Part shown: one piece after another, positions 1 through 6,766 of the stretch
Position numbering within the stretch: the first letter of the stretch is position 1
How the letters are laid out: every line of letters starts with the position of its first letter
NCBI RefSeq assembly: GCF_008630495.1
Contig: NZ_VWOJ01000001.1
Coordinates: forward strand, 186,001 to 250,000
Length of the DNA: 64,000 nt
Source of the DNA: Alkalicaulis satelles
Lineage (GTDB): Bacteria; Pseudomonadota; Alphaproteobacteria; Caulobacterales; Maricaulaceae
Reading direction: 5' to 3'
Program-made: the position numbers and the translations under genes
The notes under the pieces: generated by a model
Seen by the model: only the letters and a program-made list of their open reading frames with translations
The model's database searches: none
What the model was told of the DNA's origin: nothing

Positions 1-215
1 CCCAGCGTGGCGTAGAAGACCGCGAACATGGTTCCGCCCAGCAGCGCAAGCTGGGTGTCGCTTAAGGCAAGATCGGCGCGGATGTCTTCTTGCAGCACCG
101 CAAAGAGCTGGCGGTCCATGAAATTGATCAGATAGACCACGCCCAGCATGAAAAGGGCGGTCCACGCGCTGTTCGCAGGCGAATCCACCTGGGGCGCGGC
201 GGTCGTCTCTGTCAT
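1..215 (-). CDS. MFS transporter, N-terminal part (cut by window edge)
   Basis: The frame starts at an ATG at 215 and runs leftward off the window, giving about 71 residues. It has a short polar N-terminus, then a hydrophobic first helix followed by the motif NFMDRQLFAVL, and a second segment beginning LSDTQLALLGG. This pattern of a helix ending in a D-R pair, followed by a loop and LxLLGG, is typical of major facilitator superfamily transporters of the spinster-like/sugar-phosphate type. The substrate cannot be told from this fragment. The 97 bp to the stop of the downstream-lying murL-like gene holds nothing obvious beyond a possible promoter for this gene. Confidence 0.7.
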   Translation of the reverse strand, partial: MTETTAAPQVDSPANSAWTALFMLGVVYLINFMDRQLFAVLQEDIRADLALSDTQLALLGGTMFAVFYATL

Positions 216-312
216 GTCAGCGGCTCCGGGCCGTGGAAGGTGGGAAGTCAGGACACCGGACAAAACTTGACTGCGCCGCCCATCATGGCAAGGCGCGGTT
301 CATGACGAAACA

Positions 313-1656
313 TTAAGCATTCATCGCTGCGGCGACCCGGGCGGGCATGCGGTGCTCGCTGCGCGCATCCAGCGCCCCGGCGAACGCGGCTTCCAGCTCG
401 CCAAGCTCCCAGCGCTTTGAAAGCGCGTCGCGCACGCCCGCCACGACAGCCGCGTCCGACCATGCCGAATCCGCAGACAGGTGCAGGAAGGCGGCGGCCA
501 CCTCGCGCGTTTCGCCCACGCACTCCCAGGGTTTGGCGCCTGTCAGCCCGGCGATATCCAACCCATGGGCGAGATTGGCCGGATCGTGCAGGGGGCTGCC
601 TTGAAACACGGTTTCATGGCGGCCTGGCGCCAGCCAGCAGGCCATCAGGACGCTCGTGTAGACGCATTTGGAGCACGTCCCGCACCAGCGCTGGCCATCC
701 GCGAGCGCGGCCTCTCCGGCGAAGACGAAATTGCGGTTGCAGCTGGCGAATACGTCCAGCGCATGCGGCGCGCGGCGGGCGAGATAATGGGCGGTCCACA
801 ATTCGCTCACCGGACGCAAGACGGAGAAATACTCCAGTCCCGCTCCCGCAGCCTGGAAGGCGGCGCGCAGCGCGTCCTCGAACGCCAGCGATTTGGAGAA
901 TTGATGGTTCACCTCATGGCCCTCAGGCGTCATCAGGGTGGGTTCGCTGGCCGCGCGCTCATTGGCGAACGCCACCCAGTCCTGGCCCGAAGCCGCGGCA
1001 TGCAGAGCCAGCAGGCACGAATTGATCCCGGTGATGGGGATATGGCCGTTGAGCGCCTCGCCCGACCGCGACAGGGCGATGAGGCGCGGATCGATGGTGC
1101 GGGTCATCAGGGTCAGCAGCGCGCCGGCCATGGCCTGCAGGCGCGCGCCGACGCGATTCGACAGGATGACGCTGATCAGCTCGGTTTGCGCCCCGGCGGC
1201 TTCGAGCATGGCGCGGGCCACATGGCTGTCCTTGCCCCCGCCAAAGGCGCACACGGCGCGGGGATGCGCAGGTTCGCCGGAGGGCGCGGCGGGCGCATCG
1301 GCCAGATCCGGCCCCGTGATCTCCAGCGCCGGCGGGTAGGGCAGGGCGTTGCGCACATAAAACTCGCCAAGGCCCGGCCCGTAAGCCAGCCCCGCCAGAT
1401 GGCGCGCGGCGCCGGTCAGGCCGGTCTCCACCTGCACCCGCCCGGCAGGCGCGGCCTTGTAATAGCTGGTGCCGATCAGGATCGCCGCCAGCGTCAGGAG
1501 CCGGTCACGCACATCCGCCTCCAGCCCCGCCAGCGGGGCGTGGGGCGCAAAGCGCACCGCCTCCTCGAACCGTCCGAAGCGCGGGCACTCAAAAGCAAAA
1601 CGCACCGCATTGGCCTCAGGGTCCAGATGCGGCGCCAGGATGCGAAATTCACTCAT
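313..1656 (-). CDS. murL: UDP-MurNAc-L-Ala-L-Glu epimerase (MurL-like)
   Basis: 447 residues. A PP-loop-like GGGKDS sits at residues 139-144 inside CAFGGGKDSHV, and a cysteine cluster CGTCSKC lies in the C-terminal third. A family of about 450 residues with an N-terminal domain, a GGGKDS nucleotide-binding motif and a conserved Cys-rich segment matches MurL. MurL inverts the terminal L-Glu of UDP-MurNAc-L-Ala-L-Glu to D-Glu with ATP cleaved to AMP, and together with MurD2 replaces the usual glutamate racemase route in peptidoglycan synthesis. The identification rests on remembered family features, not an alignment; a general PP-loop ATPase is the alternative. The gene stands alone on the minus strand. 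Confidence 0.68.
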   Translation of the reverse strand: MSEFRILAPHLDPEANAVRFAFECPRFGRFEEAVRFAPHAPLAGLEADVRDRLLTLAAILIGTSYYKAAPAGRVQVETGLTGAARHLAGLAYGPGLGEFYVRNALPYPPALEITGPDLADAPAAPSGEPAHPRAVCAFGGGKDSHVARAMLEAAGAQTELISVILSNRVGARLQAMAGALLTLMTRTIDPRLIALSRSGEALNGHIPITGINSCLLALHAAASGQDWVAFANERAASEPTLMTPEGHEVNHQFSKSLAFEDALRAAFQAAGAGLEYFSVLRPVSELWTAHYLARRAPHALDVFASCNRNFVFAGEAALADGQRWCGTCSKCVYTSVLMACWLAPGRHETVFQGSPLHDPANLAHGLDIAGLTGAKPWECVGETREVAAAFLHLSADSAWSDAAVVAGVRDALSKRWELGELEAAFAGALDARSEHRMPARVAAAMNA

Positions 1657-1756
1657 TCAGCCAAGGCTCCGGCAGGCATGCCGCGCGAGTGTAGGGTGAT
1701 GCGCACAAGCAAGCTATGGCGCGGGGCGGTTGGGAGAAAGATTGAATGCAACACCC

Positions 1757-1776
1757 CGAACCCTTGCAAGGGTTCG
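1757..1776. repeat. Perfect 20-bp palindrome (hairpin) at the start of the repeat block
   Basis: CGAACCCTTG is followed directly by its reverse complement CAAGGGTTCG. The same arms, with GCAA or GTAA between them, recur inside each 91-bp repeat unit at 1861-1878 and 1952-1969. This looks like a more diverged, outer copy of the same hairpin family. It lies in the non-coding stretch between murL and tRNA-Leu. Confidence 0.8.
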
Positions 1777-1822
1777 CACCCGGCTACACCGGAGCGAAGC
1801 CCCGGCTTCGCCGAGGCGAGAG

Positions 1823-2004
1823 CGCGAAGACCCGGACGGGTCTGAGCACAGGGAAACAACCGAACCCGCAAGGGTTCGAGAGCGCGACCGCGCGCCCGCA
1901 GCGTTAGCGAGGACGCGAAGACCCGGACGGGTCTGAGCACAGGGAAACAACCGAACCCGTAAGGGTTCGAGAGCGCGACCGCGCGCCCGCAGCGTTAGCG
2001 AGGA
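1823..2004. repeat. Tandem direct repeat, two 91-bp units rich in hairpins
   Basis: Unit 1 is 1823-1913 and unit 2 is 1914-2004. They differ at a single base (C at 1869, T at 1960). Each unit carries two short stem-loops: GACCCG-GA-CGGGTC (1829-1842 and 1920-1933) and CGAACCC-GCAA/GTAA-GGGTTCG (1861-1878 and 1952-1969). The block begins about 33 bp beyond the CCA end of tRNA-Leu on the same strand, so it would be transcribed as the tRNA trailer. Weak open frames cross it on both strands, but their translation is Arg-rich and repeats with the DNA, so I do not call a gene. The rest of 1657-2037 shows only GC-rich, hairpin-forming sequence related to the repeat. Confidence 0.85.
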
Positions 2005-2037
2005 CCGACCGAGCGGAGCGAGGAAGGACAGGAAAAA

Positions 2038-2126
2038 TGGTGCGGGCGGCCGGAATCGAACCGGCACGGAGGTTGCCCTCCAACGGATTTTAAGTCCGGT
2101 GCGTCTACCAGTTCCGCCACGCCCGC
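2038..2126 (-). tRNA. tRNA-Leu (anticodon TAA)
   Basis: Read on the minus strand, the acceptor arm GCGGGCG pairs with CGCCCGC near the 3' end. The D-arm GGCGGAACTGGTAGACGC is typical of leucine tRNA. The anticodon loop CTTAAAA gives TAA. A long variable arm (TTGGAGGGCAACCTCC) and the T-arm GGTTCGATTCC follow. The CCA end is encoded at 2040-2038. Length is 89 nt. Confidence 0.96.
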
Positions 2127-2266
2127 GCGCCTCAATCGTTATACGCGCCCGGCGGTCAGGCCAAGGGGGAGATGCGCCCTGCAAGGCGCGCCGGTTTCGT
2201 CTGGCGGGCGAAGCTGCGGAGCGCTAGCATCGTGTGAGGCGAAATCCGGTCAGCGAGTGCGCGAAC

Positions 2267-2965
2267 ATGACGGGCGTATCCGACATCCCCCAGGAGCCGC
2301 ATTATCACGGCCATCGTGACCGCTTGCGCGCGCGCTTTGCTGAGACCGGCGGGGAGGGGCTGGCCGATTATGAATTGCTGGAGCTGGCCCTGTTCCGCTC
2401 CATTCCGCGCCGGGATGTGAAACCGCTGGCCAAGGCCCTGCTGGCGCGCTTTGGCGATCTGGCCCGGGTGTGCGCAGCGTCACCAGACCAGCTCACCGAG
2501 GTGAGGGGCGTATCTGAAAAGACCGCGCTGGATCTCAAGCTCATCCAGGTGCTGGCCGTGCGCATGGCGCGCGAGCAGGTGACGGGCCGGCCTTTGATCT
2601 CGTCCTGGTCGGCGCTGCTGGATTATCTGCGCGCGGCGCTGGCGCACGCCACCACCGAGGAATTCCGGGTCCTGTTCCTGGACAAGAAGAACCGGCTAGT
2701 GGCCGACGAGTTCCAGGCGCGCGGCACGGTTGATCACGCCCCGGTCTATCCGCGCGAGATCGTCAAGCGGGCGCTGGCGCTGGATTCCAGCGCCATCATC
2801 CTGGTCCATAATCACCCCAGCGGCGATCCCACGCCGTCACGCGCCGATATCGACATGACCAAGCGCATCTGCGAGGCGGGCAAGCCGTTCGATATCGTGG
2901 TCCATGATCACATCGTGATCGGGCGCGAACGCACGGCGAGCTTCAAGGCGCTGGGTCTGCTGTAG
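2267..2965 (+). CDS. radC: RadC family protein (JAB/MPN domain)
   Basis: 232 residues from the ATG at 2267; a GTG at 2234 is in frame, but the family normally begins just before the YHGHRDRL motif, which favours the ATG. There is an N-terminal helix-hairpin-helix region (residues 45-95, RFGDLARVCAASPDQL then GVSEKTA). A C-terminal JAB metalloprotease-like domain has H181, H183 and D194 in VHNHPSGDPTPSRAD, preceded by a conserved LFLDKKN strand. The biochemical role of RadC is unsettled; the old link to recombinational repair has not held up. Its last 23 bp overlap the end of the convergent antiporter gene. Confidence 0.93.
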   Translation: MTGVSDIPQEPHYHGHRDRLRARFAETGGEGLADYELLELALFRSIPRRDVKPLAKALLARFGDLARVCAASPDQLTEVRGVSEKTALDLKLIQVLAVRMAREQVTGRPLISSWSALLDYLRAALAHATTEEFRVLFLDKKNRLVADEFQARGTVDHAPVYPREIVKRALALDSSAIILVHNHPSGDPTPSRADIDMTKRICEAGKPFDIVVHDHIVIGRERTASFKALGLL

Positions 2966-4652
2966 CGGGCAGGGGCGCCGGGCGGGCGCCGGCATGGGCC
3001 TCGTGCACGTCGGCCAGCCAGCGGGCGATGGCGGCTTCCTCGACACCGGCGAAGCGCAGCACGGCCAGGGCGAAATCCACGCCCTCCGGCTGGCCTCGTG
3101 TGATCACGGCGATCATGCCCAGTTCTTCATGGGCGGCTTTTTCCTCGGGCGTGCGCACCGCCACGATGCGCTGAAGGTCGGGATAGGTGGCGTTGATATA
3201 GGGCGTGATTTCTTTCGATATTTCATAGCGCGACTGGCCCAGCGCGAGCGCCCGCGCGCGCGTCACCCCCACCGCCGTCATCAGGCGCACATCGCTGGGA
3301 TCGCCGAACGTCATGTCATATCCGTCGGCGGTGGCGGACAGGAAGCGGTCAGCGTCAAACTCAATCGCCACAAATGGAATCTTGAAGCGGGTCAGCGCGT
3401 CCATGGCCAGGCGCCCGGCTGGCGTCGCGGCAAACACCAGGATGGGACGCTGGGCCTCGGGATCGGCGGCGGGCGTCGAGGGGGCGGCCTTGGCCTGGGC
3501 CAGCTTGCGCGCGAGCTTCATGCCCAGGGCTGTCCAGGCCGGGGTGAGGGCCAGCGACAGGGCGCTGGCGGCCACCAGAACGCCTGCAGCCTGCGGCCCC
3601 AGCGCGTTGGCGACGCCGGGCAGGGCGAGCAGGACGAGGCCAAACTCCGAGCCCTGCGCGGTGACGAAGGCCAGTTGCGTGGCGCCCGGACGGCTCCAGC
3701 CCGAAGCCAGCGCTGCGATGAAGGTCAGGATCGTCTTGCCCAGAATCAGCGCCGCGATGGCCAGTGCGATCCAGGGCGCCTGGGCGGCGATATCGCGCCA
3801 GTCCAGGCCCATGCCCACGGTGATGAAGAAAAAGCCCAGCAGCAGCGCGCCGAACGGGCGGGCCTCGGTTTTGACCACCGTGCGGTAGGGGGTTTCGGCC
3901 ACGATCACGCCGGCCAGAAACGCGCCCAGCGTCAGCGACAGGCCCAGCGCTCCGGTCGCGGCGGCTGTGGCCAGCACCAGAAGCAAGGCGGCGGCGGTGA
4001 ACACCTCGGCCATATTGGTGCGCGCCAGCAGGGCCAGGGCCGGACGCGCGGCGAAGCGTCCGATCAGAACCGCGGCGAGGGCGGCTGCGAACGCCTTGGC
4101 GGCGGCTTCGGCCAGGGCCAGGCCCAGCGGCCCCGATCCGTCCAGCGAGACAGCGAACACCAGAAGGAAAATGCCCGCCACATCCTGGAACACCAGAAGC
4201 GCGGTGGAGGAGCGGCCCAGCGGGCAGGTGGCGATGCCGCGTTCAGCCAGCGTCGCCGTCACCACGGCGGTGGCCGAGATGCCTGCGCCCAGTCCGATCA
4301 CCAGCGCTACGGGCCAGTCCAGCCCGAAAAATCTGGCCGCCAGTGTGAACCCTGCGCCGCAGATCAGCATCTGCAAGGGGCCCAGAACCACCAGATCGCG
4401 CCCGCTTTCGCGGATAGTGCGCGAGGAGAAACCCAGCCCGATCTCGAACAGAAGGAAGGCCACCCCCAGCTGGGCCAGAAGGGCGGTCGTGGCGTTCAGC
4501 GGCGCCAGACCCAGCGCGTTGGGGCCGATCAGGACGCCCGCCGCAATGAAGGCCACGATGGGCGAAAGCCGCAAGGCGCGGGCGATCAGGATGCACGCCA
4601 GCCCCACCGCCAGAAGGGTGACAGCAGGCAGAATGGCGAGGGCTTCGTTCAT
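2943..4652 (-). CDS. Monovalent cation:proton antiporter-2 family (KefB/KefC-like)
   Basis: 569 residues from the ATG at 4652 (MNEALAILPAV). The frame stays open to 4763 but that would run into queF, so the internal start is preferred. Roughly twelve hydrophobic segments fill residues 1-385, including GVLIGPNALGL and LLLFGFFFITVGMGLD-like membrane motifs of CPA2 exchangers. A cytoplasmic RCK/TrkA-N nucleotide-binding domain follows (about residues 405-530, starting PILVFAATPAGRLAMDAL). It is predicted to exchange K+ or Na+ for H+ in the inner membrane under nucleotide or glutathione-adduct control. The stop overlaps the 3' end of radC on the opposite strand. Confidence 0.88.
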   Translation of the reverse strand: MNEALAILPAVTLLAVGLACILIARALRLSPIVAFIAAGVLIGPNALGLAPLNATTALLAQLGVAFLLFEIGLGFSSRTIRESGRDLVVLGPLQMLICGAGFTLAARFFGLDWPVALVIGLGAGISATAVVTATLAERGIATCPLGRSSTALLVFQDVAGIFLLVFAVSLDGSGPLGLALAEAAAKAFAAALAAVLIGRFAARPALALLARTNMAEVFTAAALLLVLATAAATGALGLSLTLGAFLAGVIVAETPYRTVVKTEARPFGALLLGFFFITVGMGLDWRDIAAQAPWIALAIAALILGKTILTFIAALASGWSRPGATQLAFVTAQGSEFGLVLLALPGVANALGPQAAGVLVAASALSLALTPAWTALGMKLARKLAQAKAAPSTPAADPEAQRPILVFAATPAGRLAMDALTRFKIPFVAIEFDADRFLSATADGYDMTFGDPSDVRLMTAVGVTRARALALGQSRYEISKEITPYINATYPDLQRIVAVRTPEEKAAHEELGMIAVITRGQPEGVDFALAVLRFAGVEEAAIARWLADVHEAHAGARPAPLPATADPAP

Positions 4653-4761
4653 GCTGAGATCAGCCAATCTGGCGCCAAAAACGGCCCGTATGGCGCCAAG
4701 ATAAGCAGTTTTGATGTGAACGCCATTGCCGATGCGTGGTCCCGGCGTTACATGCGCGGCC

Positions 4762-5226
4762 ATGACCGATGCGCGCTATGAGAAACTTGAACAGCTGGGC
4801 TCCGCCGGCGCGGCGCCGCAGCGTCCCGAGGACGCGGTTCTGGAGCGGGTGGAGAATCCGGCCCGGGACGGCGATTACCTGATCCGCTTCACCTGTCCGG
4901 AATTCACCTCGATCTGCCCGGTGACCGGCCAGCCCGATTTCGCCCATATCGTGATCGATTACGCGCCCGGCCCGTGGATCGTGGAATCCAAATCGCTCAA
5001 GCTCTTCCTGCAGAGCTTCCGCAATCATGGCGCGTTTCACGAGGCGTGCACCACCATGATCGGCCAGAGGCTGGTCGATGCGCTGGCGCCCAAATGGCTG
5101 CGCATTGGCGGCTACTGGTATCCGCGCGGAGGCATCCCCATCGACGTGTTCGCCCAGTGGGGCGAAGCCCCCAAGGGCCTGTGGATTCCCGACCAGGGTG
5201 TGGCCCCCTATCGCGGGCGGGGGTGA
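4762..5226 (+). CDS. queF: NADPH-dependent preQ0 (7-cyano-7-deazaguanine) reductase
   Basis: 154 residues, the short unimodular QueF type. The nucleophile is C52 in [13 protein letters not shown] with D59 nearby, and the NADPH-binding motif ESKSLKLF starts at E75. It reduces the nitrile of preQ0 to the aminomethyl group of preQ1, the last free-base step of queuosine synthesis before tRNA insertion. The ATG at 4762 is in the same frame as an earlier ATG at 4726, but the family begins with a short polar leader, which fits 4762. It is divergent from the CPA2 gene with about 110 bp between them. Confidence 0.95.
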   Translation: MTDARYEKLEQLGSAGAAPQRPEDAVLERVENPARDGDYLIRFTCPEFTSICPVTGQPDFAHIVIDYAPGPWIVESKSLKLFLQSFRNHGAFHEACTTMIGQRLVDALAPKWLRIGGYWYPRGGIPIDVFAQWGEAPKGLWIPDQGVAPYRGRG

Positions 5227-5265
5227 GCGCTCCTTCCGGCATGTGACAGGCCTGCCTGATTAAAT

Positions 5266-5281
5266 GTCAGGTTTTCTTGAC
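5266..5281. promoter_or_regulatory. Operator-like dyad 1 (GTCA-N8-TGAC)
   Basis: GTCA at 5266-5269 and TGAC at 5278-5281 form an inverted repeat with an 8-bp spacer. It has the same architecture as the second dyad at 5292-5311, centred 28 bp downstream. It lies upstream of the three-gene XRE operon and covers the -35 hexamer. It is a likely binding site for the HTH protein encoded at the end of that operon, but that assignment is inferred. Confidence 0.55.
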
Positions 5282-5305
5282 GGGTGCGCATATGTCAGGT
5301 ATGCA
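5277..5305 (+). promoter_or_regulatory. Probable sigma-70 promoter of the XRE operon
   Basis: TTGACG at 5277-5282 is followed by a 17-bp spacer and TATGCA at 5300-5305. The -35 box is close to consensus; the -10 box matches weakly. Both boxes are overlapped by the two GTCA/TGAC dyads, which would fit repression. Confidence 0.5.
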
Positions 5306-5311
5306 TGACAT
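5292..5311. promoter_or_regulatory. Operator-like dyad 2 (ATGTCA-N8-TGACAT)
   Basis: ATGTCA at 5292-5297 and TGACAT at 5306-5311 form a perfect 6-bp-arm inverted repeat with 8 bp between. It overlaps the putative -10 region. It is the stronger of two similar dyads upstream of the XRE operon. Confidence 0.6.
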
Positions 5312-5337
5312 ACAGTCAAGCTAACCTGATGGAGGTA

Positions 5338-5427
5338 ATGATGGCGGACCGGACGAGACAGGTGACGGGGTTATGGTGGGGCGCGCAGGCGCTGGCGGCG
5401 GCTTTTGTGCGGGAGGCGCGCGCATGA
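5338..5427 (+). CDS. 29-residue small protein or leader, translationally coupled to the next gene
   Basis: An ATG at 5338 with a strong ribosome binding site (GGAGG at 5331-5335) opens a 29-codon frame: MMADRTRQVTGLWWGAQALA, then AAFVREARA. It ends in TGA at 5425-5427, overlapping the ATG of the following membrane-protein gene as ATGA. The central part is mildly hydrophobic (GLWWGAQALAAAFV), so it could be a small membrane-associated peptide or simply a leader that delivers ribosomes to the next start. The ribosome binding site belongs to this frame and not to the next gene, which is the main support for its being translated. Confidence 0.55.
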   Translation: MMADRTRQVTGLWWGAQALAAAFVREARA

Positions 5428-5810
5428 CACCCGCAGCCAAACGCTATTCGATGCGCTTTATTGCGCTGATGATGATCTACAGCCTGGCGGTGGTGGGCGT
5501 GACCTATTTCTTGCGCCAGCTTGATCCGTCAGGCCCGGTGCGGGTGATGCTGGCGCTGGCGCCGGTGCTGCCGGCCCTGCTGGCCTTGCGCGAATTCATC
5601 ATCTTCTGGCGCGCCATGGACGAGGTGCAGGCGCGCATCCACGCCGAATCGCTCCTGATTGCGGCAGGGGTGGTGAGCTTCGCCAGCTTCAGCTGGGGGT
5701 TCCTGGAAAGCTGGGCCGATGCGCCGGCCATCTCCGTGATTTATGTCCTGCCGGCTATGGCGCTGGTGTGGGGCGTGGCGGTGATCTTCGTGTCGAGGCG
5801 CTTCAAATGA
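5424..5810 (+). CDS. Small integral membrane protein of an XRE-linked operon
   Basis: 128 residues. Four hydrophobic segments are visible, at about residues 9-27 (MRFIALMMIYSLAVVGVTYF), 38-55 (VMLALAPVLPALLALREF), 72-92 (ESLLIAAGVVSFASFSWGF) and 102-122 (VIYVLPAMALVWGVAVIFV), with an RRFK C-terminus. There is no recognisable catalytic motif. The start overlaps the preceding 29-codon frame (ATGA) and the stop overlaps the XRE gene (ATGA), so all three are coupled. Pairs of a small membrane protein with a short XRE regulator of this kind are common in bacteria, but the function is unknown. Confidence 0.8.
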   Translation: MTPAAKRYSMRFIALMMIYSLAVVGVTYFLRQLDPSGPVRVMLALAPVLPALLALREFIIFWRAMDEVQARIHAESLLIAAGVVSFASFSWGFLESWADAPAISVIYVLPAMALVWGVAVIFVSRRFK

Positions 5811-6001
5811 AGAACCGGATCCACGTCCTGCGCGCGGAGCAGCGCTGGAGCCAGGCCGAGCTGGGCGAGCGGGTCGGCGTGTCGCGTCAGGCGATCAACG
5901 CGGTGGAGACGGGCAAGCATGATCCCTCACTGGCGCTGGCCTTCAAGATCGCCGAGGCGTTCGGGTTGCGCATCGAGGATATCTTCGACCCTCACGGATA
6001 A
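5807..6001 (+). CDS. XRE-family HTH transcriptional regulator (minimal)
   Basis: 64 residues, essentially a lone Cro/CI helix-turn-helix: WSQAELGERVGVSRQAINAVE (residues 15-35) and a C-terminal AFKIAEAFGLRIEDIFD, as in the YozG-like short regulators. It overlaps the membrane-protein gene by four bases. The paired TGTCA/TGACA dyads in the operon promoter make autoregulation likely. A dyad lies just after the stop at 6022-6056. Confidence 0.9.
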   Translation: MKNRIHVLRAEQRWSQAELGERVGVSRQAINAVETGKHDPSLALAFKIAEAFGLRIEDIFDPHG

Positions 6002-6021
6002 CCCCCTGAAACACCATCACT

Positions 6022-6056
6022 CTGCGTTCATCTGGCAAAACGCCGGGTGAACGCAG
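6022..6056 (+). terminator. Stem-loop after the XRE operon
   Basis: CTGCGTTCA at 6022-6030 pairs perfectly with TGAACGCAG at 6048-6056, with a 17-nt loop. No U-run follows, so it may be a weak or Rho-assisted terminator, or a regulatory dyad for the curlin gene starting at 6146. Confidence 0.4.
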
Positions 6057-6145
6057 CGCTCTGCAGGCGTTCAGACGGCGCGATGCAGTCTCCTGATCAC
6101 TGGCGGACGCCACAGCCGCCGGGATGAAACCAGAGGAGACTGACC

Positions 6146-6658
6146 ATGCTGAACAAACTCATGATCGCCACGGGGCTGAGCCTGACCATGCTGGCGGGAA
6201 CCGTGTCGGCGGCCGAAGCCCAGCAACGCAATCGCGTGAACATCAACCAGGCCGGCTACGCCAACGAATTGTCCGCGCGCCAGGTGGGCCCGCAGCACCG
6301 GCTCTATATCGAACAACGCGGCGCCTACAACTACGTCCAGACCATCCAGGACGGGGCGCGCAACGGCGTCACCGTGGGCCAGGCGGGCTACGCCAACAGC
6401 GCCTACGCTGACCAGCTGGGCCGCAACAACACCGCCGTGATCGGCCAGGAGGGCAATTATAACAATGCCGGCGCGATCCAGACCGGAACCAATAACACGG
6501 CGGGTGTCGCCCAGATCGGGTCCGGCCATAGCGCCGCCACCAACCAGACCGGCGCCAATAATTCGCTGGGCGTGATCCAGGTCGGCTCCGGCCAGCGCGC
6601 CAATGTGCGCCAGTCCGGTAATGGCAATGTGGCCCTGGTGATCCAGGGCAGCCACTAG
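6146..6658 (+). CDS. Curlin-repeat protein (CsgA/CsgB-like amyloid subunit)
   Basis: 170 residues. The signal peptide is MLNKLMIATGLSLTMLAGTV, with likely cleavage after SAAEA. The remainder is made of about seven curlin-type repeats with the pattern QxGxxNxAxxxQ, for example INQAGYANELSARQVG, VGQAGYANSAYADQLG, IGQEGNYNNAGAIQTG and VAQIGSGHSAATNQTG. Spacing of Gln and Asn is regular, as in amyloid beta-solenoid strands. The protein is expected to be secreted and to polymerise into extracellular fibres. A ribosome binding site (AGAGGAG) precedes the ATG. A CsgH-like gene follows. No csgG, csgE or csgF lies in the window, so the secretion channel must be elsewhere if this is a true curli subunit. 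Confidence 0.87.
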   Translation: MLNKLMIATGLSLTMLAGTVSAAEAQQRNRVNINQAGYANELSARQVGPQHRLYIEQRGAYNYVQTIQDGARNGVTVGQAGYANSAYADQLGRNNTAVIGQEGNYNNAGAIQTGTNNTAGVAQIGSGHSAATNQTGANNSLGVIQVGSGQRANVRQSGNGNVALVIQGSH

Positions 6659-6701
6659 GGGCTGGCCCCTCAAGGCGAGGGTCTGGTTCCCCGGCGACAC
6701 G

Positions 6702-6729
6702 GGGGCGGGCGCCAAAGTCCGCCCGCCCC
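6702..6729 (+). promoter_or_regulatory. Strong GC hairpin between the curlin and CsgH-like genes
   Basis: GGGGCGGGCG (6702-6711) pairs with CGCCCGCCCC (6720-6729) around an 8-nt loop. All stem pairs are G-C. No U-run follows, so it is more likely an mRNA-stabilising or partial-attenuation structure that sets the ratio of fibre subunit to chaperone than a full terminator. Confidence 0.5.
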
Positions 6730-6766
6730 TGGCTCGCCCCTCAGTGATCGTGAAAGGAGATCGGTC

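Noticed and set aside
1714-2184. Arg-rich frame across the repeat block and tRNA-Leu
   Set aside because: It repeats with the DNA units and runs through the tRNA gene, so it is not likely to be translated as a gene.
2994-4781. Long plus-strand frame opposite the CPA2 antiporter
   Set aside because: Gln/Gly/Arg-rich shadow without domains; the antiporter on the other strand is convincing.
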